NCBI GenBank assembly: GCA_012064415.1
Contig: SSNU01000174.1
Coordinates: 56,018 to 120,017, forward strand
DNA length: 64,000 bases
Direction of reading: 5' to 3'
Source: Gyrodactylus bullatarudis
Lineage: Eukaryota; Platyhelminthes; Monogenea; Gyrodactylidea; Gyrodactylidae
The notes under the pieces were generated by a model, which did not search any database, had not been told where the DNA came from, and saw only the letters and a list, made by a program, of their open reading frames with translations. Shown here in pieces: positions 33,921 through 45,560 of this stretch. The translations under genes and the position numbers were made by a program. Numbering within the stretch: the stretch's first letter is position 1; every line of letters starts with the position of its first letter.

Positions 33921-34189
33921 ATTTTGAATAGGTGATTAAGACAGGGAGAATGTAATAAAGTAACCAAAATTGTATTTTGGCCCACCACGATAAGCATATC
34001 TGCAAATGTCCGAGTGAAAAATTTTGTCTATACACCGTTACAGTATCTAAAATCTTAAAACCTTTTATGTCCAATTATAGCTAGCCAGCAATTTATATTC
34101 ATTTCGATTATTAACTCCTGGGCTATTTACATTTAATATAAGAATAATTTGATGAATATGAATTTTATTATTTTCCCACACTCTTTTAG

Positions 34190-35361
34190 CACTGATATGA
34201 TTATCCAGAAGACAATCAGGAGAGAATTCCACGACTGCACAGTCATCACCATAGCCCATAGACTAAAAGCGCTAGAGGCTGTTGAACTGGGTGACTTGAT
34301 TTCCTCGCACTCAGAGGGCCTGAACTATCCGATATCCGAGGAGGGTGCCAATCTCAGCATAGGCCAGCGTCAGTTGCTATCGCTGGCCAGAGCGATCTTG
34401 AGAGGAAACAAAATCCTTGTCGTTGATGAGGCTACAGCAAATGTGGACCCAATGTAAGTTATGTTTAATCTATTCGCCAAATTACTATCGAATATATGTA
34501 TTCCTTATTTAGTAGTGGGACTCAACCAAGCGTTTAGCAGAAATCTAAAATATTCATATTTTTCTAATTATTTCCAGAAACCAGCGCTTATAGTAATCAG
34601 CTAGCTTTATTTTGAAGGCATTATATTAGGACAAGAGATAATTTTCAACTTTTCGAGTTCATGCTTTCATCTGTTTGTATCAAGTGCAAAACCTATGAAA
34701 AATTATAAATTTTGTCAGCTGTCGATTCATATTCTTCTTCTGGAGTGAGATTTCTAATAAAATTCTTTTAGATCCGTGATTGGAAATTTTGTATACTACA
34801 GTACACCCAGATCAGTGCGAAAGGGTTATATACTTTAATTTTCAGTCAAAAATGTCAAAACAATCAGATATTTTTCCTCAACATCAATAAATTAATTCTA
34901 ACCAACGGTTTACTATTTCAGTTACCATTTTTTTGGCAATTTACACAAAATATACCTGTAAATTTTACTTACAGTGTAAGAATAATTTGATGAATATGAA
35001 TTTTATTATTTTCCCACACTCTTTTAGCACTGATATGATTATCCAGAAGACAATCAGGAGAGAATTCCACGACTGCACAGTCATCACCATAGCCCATAGA
35101 CTAAACACTGTCATGGATTCCGACAAGATGGTAGTTATGGAAGCTGGCAAAGTGGCCGAATACCAACATCCATATGCCCTTCTTAAGAATGAGAGAGATC
35201 TGGAGAAGCTCAGGAAGATGGCTCTAGAGGACGTCACAAATGAAATCACAGGTACCAGTCATCTGGCGAATCTTGTTCTGCAAACAGGGCCAGAGGAGTC
35301 AAAGCGATTCTGCAAAGTGTCAAAGAATGCCTTTTTAAACCTGAAAGATTACACTGAGTGA
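34190..35361 (+). pseudogene. chimeric fragment of ABCC 3' exons (partial duplication)
   Basis: 34190-34267 is the 5' part of the last ABCC exon with its own acceptor. At about 34267 it jumps, in frame, into the second half of the NBD2 exon (to 34453: signature LSIGQRQLL and Walker [14 protein letters not shown]). A 574-nt intron follows that is homologous to the copy 2 intron, then a complete last exon (35028-35361, ending TGA). The arrangement is that of a tandem duplication with one junction. A few point differences from copies 1 and 2 argue against a simple collapsed read. It could be an extra set of 3' exons for copy 1, a pseudogene, or an assembly artefact next to the gap. Confidence 0.75.
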
Positions 35362-35375
35362 AACTAAGCTAATTT

Positions 35376-35703
35376 GGGGAAATAGCGCCGAACGTCTTCA
35401 AGAAATATTCTTAGAATTTAATGAGGAACTCATTAGGAGGATTTAGAAATCGGTCGAATATTTAGTAATAAAGCTTATATTTCGCCGGATCTCTTCAGAC
35501 TATTACACTGGCTTACAGTAGAAAATATTTTAAAAACGAACGAACCAATCAGAGGATTTTTAAAATATTTTCTACTGTATAATTTTACTATATATATCAA
35601 GCCGGTGTAATAGTCTGAAGAGATCCGGCGAAATATAAGCTTTATTACTAAATATTCGACCGATTTCTAAATCCTCCTAATGAGTTCCTCATTAAATTCT
35701 AAG
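35376..35703. repeat. foldback MITE with near-perfect arms
   Basis: The arms 35410-35517 and 35600-35703 (outer cttagaatttaatgaggaac; inner gccggatctcttcagactat, then tacac) are reverse complements with very few differences. A 12-base direct repeat ctaagctaattt occurs at 35364-35375 and again at 35699-35710, possibly a target duplication or a duplication scar. It inserts only a few bases after the stop codon of the chimeric ABCC fragment. Related arms occur at 4360-4450, 14030-14135 and 27030-27110. Confidence 0.75.
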
Positions 35704-35710
35704 CTAATTT

Positions 35711-38040
35711 AGTAAATTAGAAGTCAATTTTCATCAATTTTGAATAAAATTTCAACCATATTATATTCAGTATTATGACTATAGCTTGATTTTTATTAAC
35801 TTGAAAGATAAATTGAAAATTAAATTTGGTATATTATTGTCGTAATGTAATTATTAAATTGTTCAATAGTGTTTGTGATTATCTGGTGTAAATTTATGGA
35901 GATATTTACAAATCTGTTGATATTCAAATCTTTTAAATCGATAAATTTATCTGGATGCGCGATCTTAGCGATAATATTGTCTGTAGGAGAATAGTGAAAC
36001 CAGTTTCAGATTTGAGATTATATCTTGATAATTGAGTAAGCTATAGGTTGTTGATAATATGAAGCCATAAAGATGCATATTAGATCTCTCTATCAAACTC
36101 GTAATAACTCTTGTTCTCGATCCTGAGTCAGGATTCCTGACAAGGACTACCACCTCATCCAGATTGAAGCACCCGATCAACATCAACTCTTTCAGGTATC
36201 AATCCACAAAACAATTTTGTTTTTGAAAGAATCCCAGATGACCTCAATCTTTTTTAAAAACTTATGTTTATAATTTCAAGATTTATTTTTTATATTCTCT
36301 CTCTCTTCGATCATAAATAAAAACTTTTTATTACAAAAAAATTAAGTGAATCCTTTTGAGCTTTTCATTGGTTTTTGAGGGATTTTGCTGAGAATTCGGG
36401 AGCTGTAGTCAAAATTAGTGAGGATGACTTCTCAGTCGGATTTTAGATGCGATTAAAAATTTATTGATATTGATAAACCTAAAATAAATTATACTGTTTA
36501 AATCAGGAGAAAAATCTCTATAAAATGGTATCATGTTTTTAAATATGATACTATCTTCTCCCTTGTTATGAAAATCGTTCCCTCAAAATCAATACCTGAA
36601 TATGTTCTACCTGAACTAAAGTAGTAGTAGGCAAGCTGAATGAGGACTTTCAGGACGATTAAAAGTAAATATTCTGAAAAATTAAATTACCCTTAGATAT
36701 TGATTGGCCTCTCTTACACCTAGTACATTGCTTGAAATTAGATCGAGATGGAATGACGGAGAAAGATCCGAAATACCCTTCATTGTGAGACGGAGAAGAC
36801 TCGAGATTAATAAAGATATTCTCTACCAATTAGTTACGAGTTGCAATTTCTAAGTTGCTAGACTCAAAGATGTCGTTCTCGTAAAATAGCATTTTATGAA
36901 TGATTCTCTTTTTCACTCATTATTGTAACTCCTTTGATTGATTCGCAGATTCTTTTTCAATAAAAGAACCAGTTCTCCATTTTTATCTTGATTAAATCCT
37001 AGGACATGAATACTCTCCATTGAATAGACTGAACCATAGACTGAGTATAATGTGGATATAGGCAGTTTTGTACTAAATAATAGGCTCGAATAGATAAAAA
37101 TAATTCATCAGATGCAGAATGAAAAATTATTACACATCCAGAAATATAATTCTGGCTAAAAACTAGACGAGTTTAAAATTCATTTGATTTCATTTTTAGT
37201 TTTCTAAGCTAAAGTTCTGGAGGATAAATCGAGGATAAAGTGATATGAACATTTAAAATTCAAAATTTCATCAAATTTAAACAGAAATTTATCCATTTTC
37301 GGACCTAAAATCTCTCAAATCTCAAATAAATTACAGTGAATTCTCTAATAATTTTAGACATAAAGACCAACTCTACTTTAAAGTAGTCGTATTAAAATTG
37401 TAATTTAAAAATCCCAGCGTCAACTTTTAATCATAATTTTTCCAATGTTATTTTCAGTCATATGATGAAAACGACCTCATATTCAGGTTTGATGTGCATT
37501 AATCTACGATATACGAACGTTTCAAAGCAATAGGTTCTAAGATTACGATTTTGAGCATTTTTCATAATTCATCGATAAAATTCATACCATTCGATTGAGA
37601 ATCAAAAATTATACGTACAGTCAATTGGATAGATAACGCCTCGAAATAAATGTACAAGATAATACCTTTCCACTAGAAAAACGTAAGAGAAAACATCAGT
37701 GGCTGTCTAAAATCAAGTCCAAATTGGAGGGTTACCAAAATAATTGGATAAAAAGTTGTTCTGGTATCTATCAAAGTAACTAATATAAATTTGAAAAAAC
37801 CAGTTCTTTCATCATAAAATGTTTCAAATTAGTCGATTTGGAAAAAATTTTATTTAAATTTACCCATTAGTAAGTAGTTGAAAATATATTGAAGAAAAAA
37901 ATCTATATACATTATTTGTGTTTCTCGATGGAAGTCAAGAAATGAGTCATTTATTCAACCAAGGCATTTATGTATGTTAAATGTATCGATGTTTAATCCA
38001 TTGCTCAAATTAATTTTTGATTCTAAACAATTATTATTAT
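35711..38040. other. intergenic stretch without recognised content
   Basis: AT-rich, stop-rich in all frames. The short open frames here show no family resemblance and no splice-supported structure, so I see no gene or complete mobile element. Confidence 0.5.
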
Positions 38041-38049
38041 TAAATAATA

Positions 38050-38996
38050 GGGTTAATTACAAAAAGTCTAAGTGTAAAAGTCATCTCTTACAATTGGTCT
38101 TAGTCCTTTTTACAAAAAGTCTAAGATCTATTTGGTGTATTATCAAATGGCCTAAGTCTGTTTACAGAAAGTATAAGTGGTATATGCGGATATTATCATT
38201 TTTTCTAACAAATTTACACGTTTTATAACTATACATGAAATATTTATCACTTGGCCTAAGACTTTTTACACTTTTCACAAGCATGAATGAAGTAATTAAC
38301 ACTTTATATAAGTTATTTTACACTCTCTATGAGTTTTTGTGAGATCACTATCCGAAATGTGTTTACTGATCCTTTGGTTTAAACTATTCATATACGGTTG
38401 CAAAGCTGATGTGATCGAACATCTTACCCAACTTTCAGAAGAAACGAATAGATCTCATATACCTGTTAGTTCAACACCTACATATTATAAGGTGAAATGT
38501 CGAGATCAGAATTGTCCATTCACAAGGTCCTATTATAAAAGAAAAGATGGAAATTTTCATTTATCTAAATTTCATGAGCACACATGCTCAAAAGTAATAT
38601 ACATTTCCAACACTGATTTCAGCTGAACTATAAGCCAAAAAGAATTACAGTTAAAGAAGAAATACGTACCACCGAATTGTGAATTTAAATAATGAATCTT
38701 GTTCCTGTAATTTTATTGCTCACAATGGCTACCCATGTAAGCACCTTATAGCTTGTATATCTTCATGTGGTGATAATATCGATGATTACATTCAAGAATT
38801 TTTCAAGAGATCTAGTTTGATAAAAGCTTATAACGCACCCTTCAATTTTTGCGATCTCCAAAATCTTGATGACATACTCTGTAAACAGACTTAGGCCATT
38901 TGATAATACACCAAATAGATCTTAGACTTTTTGTAAAAAGGACTAAGACCAATTGTAAAAGATGACTTTTACACTTAGACTTTTTGTAATTAACCC
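38050..38996 (+). mobile_element. internally deleted Mutator-like element (MULE)
   Basis: 947-bp element with 119-bp terminal inverted repeats (38050-38168 and 38878-38996, ends GGGTTAATTAC / GTAATTAACCC). It is flanked by a perfect 9-bp duplication TAAATAATA (38041-38049 and 38997-39005). A 9-bp duplication, long TIRs and a SWIM zinc finger together point to the Mutator superfamily. It keeps only the two ends of the transposase gene and lies just upstream of ABCC copy 2. TIR similarity and the perfect duplication suggest a fairly recent insertion. Confidence 0.85.
38339..38894 (+). pseudogene. MULE transposase remnants: N-terminal zinc finger and C-terminal SWIM finger
   Basis: Two open segments are present. 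38339-38626 includes YKVKCRDQNCPFTRSYYKRK with FHEHTCSK, a C-x4-C...H-x-C finger like the FLYWCH/GCM1-type domain at the start of MULE transposases. 38679-38894 includes CSCNFIAHNGYPCKHLIAC, a SWIM finger (CxCxnCxH) typical of their C-terminus. The DDE catalytic core between them is absent, so the element cannot mobilise itself. Confidence 0.75.
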
Positions 38997-39005
38997 TAAA
39001 TAATA

Positions 39006-39090
39006 ATTGAGAATAATTATTAAATAATTTAATTTTTATAATTATTAAATAATTTAATAATTATAATTATAATAATAATTTGAATTTGAA
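39006..39090. repeat. AT-only low-complexity tract
   Basis: Runs of taataatt/ataattat immediately after the MULE target duplication. The MULE probably inserted into this AT-rich tract. Confidence 0.6.
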
Positions 39091-42000
39091 TATTTGATTG
39101 AGATTTCTTTCAAACGTTCTACTAATGCATCGTGTAATTTTTAAACTATTATGACAGTTTTGTGGTAATTTAACTTTAAATACAGATTTTGAAAGATTTT
39201 ACAATTATTTCGATGCTAGAAGATGTAAAAGCTCCATATGACAAGGATAATTGTTTTATTTTCATATTTTTCAACTGGATCACAAACTTGATACATCTAT
39301 GTCAGAAGAAAACAATTGAAAATTCAGATTTACCAGCTGTTCCAGAACGTTTTAAGGCTGAATATCTCGCACAAGAATTAGAGAATAATTGGCAAACTGA
39401 GATCGAGAAGAAAGAAAATCCAAATCTTATGAAAACAGTGTTTCGGACCTATAGAAAACATGTTTTGATCACTGCACTTTTTTGTGCTTTAGATATTACT
39501 CTGCTTACATTACGTCCTATTATTATCAGCTGGATTCTCATTGAATTTCGAAGAATAAACGAAGATGGGCATCTGAAGCAAGTTATAATAGCTTGTATCA
39601 CACTCTTAGCGACAATCACAATTGGCATTTACTTCAAGAATATAAACTTTTGGCAATCCTTTTCGGCTGGTGTACAGTTGAGAATTGCAATCTCTTCGAT
39701 AATTTTCAAAAAGGTAATTGAAATGAATATAATTATTTATATATATTTTTCGATAGAAAACTTTATTTATATATGATACAAAATTATTGAATAATAGAAT
39801 AAAATAGAATTAATAATCTGAACGGCGAGATAATAGTTTTTGAAAGTAGTTGGAGTTTAAATCTGAATCTGGGGGAATCTGTAGGAAGAGAAATGCATAG
39901 ATATTAATTTTTAGCTTAGTTTTTAGCACACTGGTGTTATTCATCAAACACGTGAACTTCACGTGATTTCGTGTGTGATAGCTGGATGAGGATTCTTCCT
40001 TGCTAAGGGTCTTAAGGGAAATTGAGAAAGACAGTCTCCGGATCCATAGTGGATACAACTGGGCTTTTGAGAGGAGGATGCGGTATGAGAAAGGACCGAA
40101 GTTAGATCCTTATTATATATATTAATAATAATAATATTCACATAATTGATGTCATGGGATATTCTTATTTTTGTAAGATTTTAAACTCATAAGGAAGATT
40201 TAGTGCTTATAGTACAAGCCTTATACAGCTTATTATATGAACGATCTCTTTAGACTCTCCTTCTCTAAAAATTCCTTATAAATTTAGAACCTAACAAAAA
40301 TTTTCTCGATAAAGTTCGGCAATTTTATCGTTCAAAAAAGTTTTATATTACTTGAATAGACACTGACTCTGAATCAGAAGTCCCTCACAAAAGCATCTAC
40401 AGGTCGAATCTTGAATCTCTTCACAGCTGATGCGAGAAAACTTGAAGCTGCTTTCGCTTACTTCAACTACATTTGGATTGGATTAGCTCAATCAGGAATC
40501 GTTTTAATAATTCTCTACTTTTATTCCGGTTTCATCGGATTCTTGTCTGTCGGATTCATGCTTTTTTCAGTGATATTTCAGATGATGAACGGAAAAATAT
40601 ATGCCCATATCAAGTGAGTTAATTCTAATCTAACTGATCAGGTTTAAGATTGCTGCAGAGACTGATAAGAGAGTGAAAATTATCTCGAACATTATCAGCG
40701 GAATTAAGGCCATTAAAGTTTATTGTTGGGAAGATTTATTCACTGAACTTGTTAATCAGAGAAGAAAGTAAGTTACAAATATAATTCCCTAAGGAAAGAA
40801 ATTAAAAAGTTCTATTCGAGTCGATTATGTCAAAGCTTTCAATTTTCACAAGCTATGTATCAGCCAAAAATAGCCATGTTGCTTCTATTCGTCAGTGTCA
40901 TGTACATTTTCGAGAAAGATCCACTGGTAGCACTCTCCTCAGATCAAGTCATCATTGTGTTTGGCTTGGTCAACTCCCTTTTTCTTTCAGTGACTGTTTT
41001 CACGCCGATGGCGATCCAATTTCTTGTTGAAGCGAGCGTTACTCTGAAAAGAGTTCAAAACTTTTTGACTATACCAGAACTAGAAGATGAATCCCAGCCA
41101 GTTTTGCTGTCGAACGAGATCCCCCATCTTTGTCTTAGGGATGTGAATGCTAGTTGGATAACAACGGATGAATTCAGTTGTGAAGGAACGTTATTTGGTA
41201 TAAATCTCGAGGTCACAAGACCAGAACTTGTCGCCATAATCGGATCAGTTGGGTCAGGAAAGTCATCATTGGGCCAGCTGATAATGGGAGAACTTCCCTA
41301 CTCCACGGGCACGGTGGAGAGGTCCAAATCCATATCGTATTCAAGCCAACAGGCCTGGATTTATCCCGGATCTATCCGGGACAATATCCTCTGTGGGGCC
41401 GAACTGGATCGTGAGAGATACCTGGAAGTGCTGAAAGTGACAACTCTCGAGACTGACTGCAACAGGATGCCGTCAGGAGATATGACGATGGTCGGTGATA
41501 GGGGAGTCAGCTTGAGCGGTGGCCAAAAGGCGAGAATAGGTCTTGCCAGGGCCATCTATGCCAAAAGCTCGATTGTCCTGCTCGACGATCCTCTGGCTGC
41601 GGTAGATGCCAAAGTGCTGAATCACATTTTTGAGAATTGCATCAGAAAGTTCTTATCAGATCGTATTGTACTGTTGATAACTAACCAATTGCACCTGATG
41701 AGCAAAATGGATCGAATCGTGCTCATGAAAAATGTAAGAAAAATATTTCTATTGCTAATAATTTATACCTCTAAATATTATTTCCTTATGTGTTCGCTGA
41801 CCCTGAGAAATTATGTTTTTTCAATATAGGGGACTATCCAAAATCAAGGAACATTTGAAGAAATGTTACACTATGGCGTGAACTTTACTGCTCTTGATTT
41901 GAATTCTGATGAAAATGTCTTGGAAGATGACGCTATACCCTTAATAAAAGAGGATTTCAGATGTGAAAATGACGTTCAGACTCCATTAATAGAAATGAAA

Positions 42001-44182
42001 AAGGTATGTTTCTCACTGCATATTATTAATGGTACTAAATGAAATGTACTGGATGAATTTCTAAAGACCATAATGCAATCTTATAATCTGAGCCAATCAA
42101 AGGAATCTCTACACAAGACTAAACTTTTGAGAGTGTATTAGTCTTCCTTAGAAATCGAATGAATGAATATTTTCCAAGAAATACATAACTTTTAGAACAA
42201 AAATTACGCTCAAGGTATGCGAAAGAATGTTCGAAACTTCAATGAAATTCTTGGAGTTAGAATTGATTATTCAAATTTGGCTTGAAGATACATTTGAATA
42301 TGATTTCAATTCTTTTTCTCCGCATACTCGGGAACAAAAATATATTGTAGATCCTATTATGAACTATGTTATTTTAAAGAAGAAACATAAATCTAAATAA
42401 AAATTTAGCTAATTTTGAAATTGCAGAAAGTTCCTATTTGTCACTTTTATCGATTTCGAAGATTTAAAAACGGTTAAGATCATTATAATTTCTCTTAAGT
42501 TATACTAATTGAATTATAATTTTCAATACAAAACTACGTTCAAAAGTTGCGACAAAAAGGTTAAAAACTTTACTGAAATTATAATAACTATAATATTAAT
42601 ATACTGAAGGATTAATTTGATTCCAATAATTTAAATGTGAATCAATAACGACCTCACCCATTCTCTTGTTGACATAATTTGAATAATCATTATTATGATC
42701 TAACTCGCAATATGTAAAGTTAAATCATTCTTGTCAATTTGTTGACAGATGAATCTTGCTCAATTTTAATTCATTACCAATGCAATATTCTCAGCTTATT
42801 GGGGTAAAATATTCTTTTTAAATAATCGCTAGTTTCTCAACTCTCAAAAGCGCTAACAGAACGAAGCTAATGAATTTTTTAAAAGTTGGAGCCTACAATA
42901 TAAAAGATTTTATTCAAAAATTTAAGTTTCTTAGTATTAGGGCTGGTAGAAGATTAATTTTTAATCCATGATGTAAAGGAGAAAATTTGAATATTAAACA
43001 TATATAATGAAGTAAGGTTAAGGTTTGAGAAATCAGCATAAAAATTAATCTTTTGATACTCGAATCTGATTGGTTGACACAAATACAGTAGGGGTATAAG
43101 TTCCAAAACTTGCTTGGGTAGAGCTATTTTGAGCCGTCATTTAGTCAATTCACTGTAGTAGCACGAAAATTCATTTTTGTAAATTTTAAAGATGAAAATT
43201 TCATAAAATTAAAAAATGCTATTTTAGAGGGATTCAACGGTGGCCAGAAAAAAACAACTCTCTTCTCATGAATCAAATCTTGAATTAGATGACATAAAAA
43301 TAGAGAAGACGCTAGAAGAGACGACTGGTGAGGGGTCACTCAAGTTGAGTATTTACTATAAATACTTTTCTACCGGTGCTGGATTCCTTGGCGTGGTCCT
43401 CATGATAATCCTATTCCTTTCCACAATTCTCCTGTATGGTGCATGTGACTTTTGGATCGCCAAATGGACAAACAAGATCGATCTCTTGAACAAAATAAAT
43501 GCGATGAATTCCACAAATGAAGCAGACGAGTTGAGAAAGACAATTTGGTTTCCAAACGACAAGGAATCAACCATGATTTATCTCAGTATGACAATCGGAT
43601 TGATTATTTTGAGTACCATCAGATCCTTATTCTTTCTTAGTGTGAGTTTCTACCAAAAAAAGCCCCAAAAAAATCAAAAGCGGACATATTGTGTAGTTAT
43701 GTTCGAGGTATTGATTATAATCATTAATATTTCGAGGTATTGTTGAGTCAACATTGTTGAGTGACTCAAGGTGATTGTAGGGGAAAAAGTGTCAGTTTTT
43801 TCCCAATTGAGGTTGTAAATAATGGGGAAGGGACGTCAAAGTATGAAAAGACAAAAGATGATAAATGATTTTTTGATCCGAAATCAAAATTGCTCCAACG
43901 TTAATTAATAGATCTGAACTTTTTATAAGACAGTTAGAATCAGGAGAAAATTCTCCATTGATTGGACTAAACTTGACTGAATTTTAAATTTGTAGACTCT
44001 TGTATAGCCTACTTTATAGCAGTAATGCATAATTTTATTCAACTTAGAGACGGCAGAGTAGATTTGAGTGGGTATTTTTATGTGCAGAACACGTAGAACA
44101 ATCGGGAAGGGGACCATCCCAGCTTGCATATACCTTAAATACATCAAATTTATCACAATTGCATGCATAATTGTATACGATA

Positions 44183-45012
44183 AACACTTGGAAGAAAGTT
44201 CAGGATTTCTTTTTTTAGAAATTATTTTTTAACTATTTAGTGAGATTATTTCTACCTTTTTTTAAATCTTAGAATTGAAGAATTAAAATTCTAACAAAAC
44301 TCGAGTTTTATTCAAAAATAAATATAAAATTGGTAAATAATTTTTAATGAAATTTAATGTAAAATATCTTAGATGCTAAATAAACTATCTAGATCATCTA
44401 ATATCTGAGGCACTCTGGGAGCATCTCTCAAACGAAAAGCGATTGAGAACATATGGTTTAAAATCTTGCTAGCTCCAAATAAAGAATTATTATGAATATA
44501 CTGAAAAATTTCAACTCTCCCAGGAATTCTTATCATTGAGAGACCCTTTGGATGGTTGGATCCCTCGGGTCGACATTGTGTATTCTGTGGTTGATTTTAA
44601 TGTGCCAATAACCCGCAGTAGCATACTCAGAATACCCTCGCCATTCGTCAGTAATCAAAGTTGAACCAGGATAAACTTAGAGATTATTACCTGGTCTCTT
44701 CTTTCCTTGTTCCACTACATCCAGGATTAGGACATGGACTCGATCTCAAATCAATGAACTGATTCTCAATAAAGAATCTCCGTGAATTTTCCTCTGAGTT
44801 GCATAAGGCCCAAATTTCATTGTCACAAAGATACAGCATTTTAAATATAAATGTGAATTGGATAAAAAAAGAAGCCAATGATTGACAGGCTCAATTTTTA
44901 TAGGACAGTTCATCACAGGTTAAGCCTACTAATAAGCCAACACATTAGATAATAAGGGAAAATAAAAAAATAATTTCTAAAAAGAGAAATCCTGAACTTT
45001 TTTCCAAGTGTT
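44183..45012 (-). mobile_element. deleted Merlin/IS1016-like DNA transposon in copy 2 intron 6
   Basis: The ends are inverted repeats of about 50 bp (left aacacttggaagaaagttca, then ggatttct; right is the complement). Minus-strand coding remains: 44878-44687 has ENQFIDLRSSPCPNPGCSG, a zinc-ribbon-like start. 44674-44540 has ITDEWRGYSEY, HIKINHRIHNVDP and nearby frames, resembling the second catalytic Asp region and VNHSxxFVDP block of IS1016/ISXO2-type transposases. The middle of the transposase is missing and stops interrupt it. The target duplication is unclear. Superfamily is by motif recall, not a search. Confidence 0.55.
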
Positions 45013-45059
45013 ACCGAATTTCAAGATGATACTTTTTTCGCTAAAGGAATTTTCTTAGG

Positions 45060-45560
45060 AAGAGTTACAAGCTTGAATATAACGTTGTTCGCTTGCTACC
45101 TGACTATGTTGTCTTCTGGCTTGTATTGGTCTATCTGTAAAAAAAGAAAAGGAAGAAAATGGTGTAGTAATTCTTTAAAAACAAGGATTATAAAAATTAT
45201 AATGATTGTTATGGTAATCAGAATTATTAGAGCAATAACTCTGATAATATAATTCATCACTTGAAGGAAAATTAAAATTAAGATTAGAATAAAAAACATT
45301 TAGATTACCCTGATAAAAATAGTTAGGACTCACACAATATTTCGAATACATGTCGTATTCTTCTTCACTATAATTTTTATAATCCTTGATTTTCAAGAAT
45401 TACTTCACCATTTTCTCCTTTTCTCATTTTACAGATAGGCCAATACAAGTCAGAAGACAACATAGTCAGGTAGCAAGCGAACATCGTTATAGTCAATCTA
45501 TGCCGAACAGCTCCCCGAAGAACTACTTGGTTCAAAATGATAAAGTTACAAGCTTATTTA
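45060..45560. repeat. inverted pair of an exon-like repeat
   Basis: 45082-45145 (minus) and 45435-45540 (plus) are inverted copies of the segment also present at 16862-16970. Each is preceded by a pyrimidine tract and CAG, as at a 3' splice site, and each would encode DQYK(P/S)EDN-like residues but has a stop after the following Arg. The spacer has a Tyr/Asn-rich minus-strand frame of unknown meaning. Confidence 0.55.

Noticed and set aside
35965..36186. 73-codon minus-strand frame in the intergenic region
   Set aside because: No recognisable domain, no splice structure and no conservation with other parts of the window; length is within chance for this composition.
43923..44168. 81-codon minus-strand frame in copy 2 intron 6
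   Set aside because: No family match, and it lies beside the Merlin-like left end without being part of a clear transposase.
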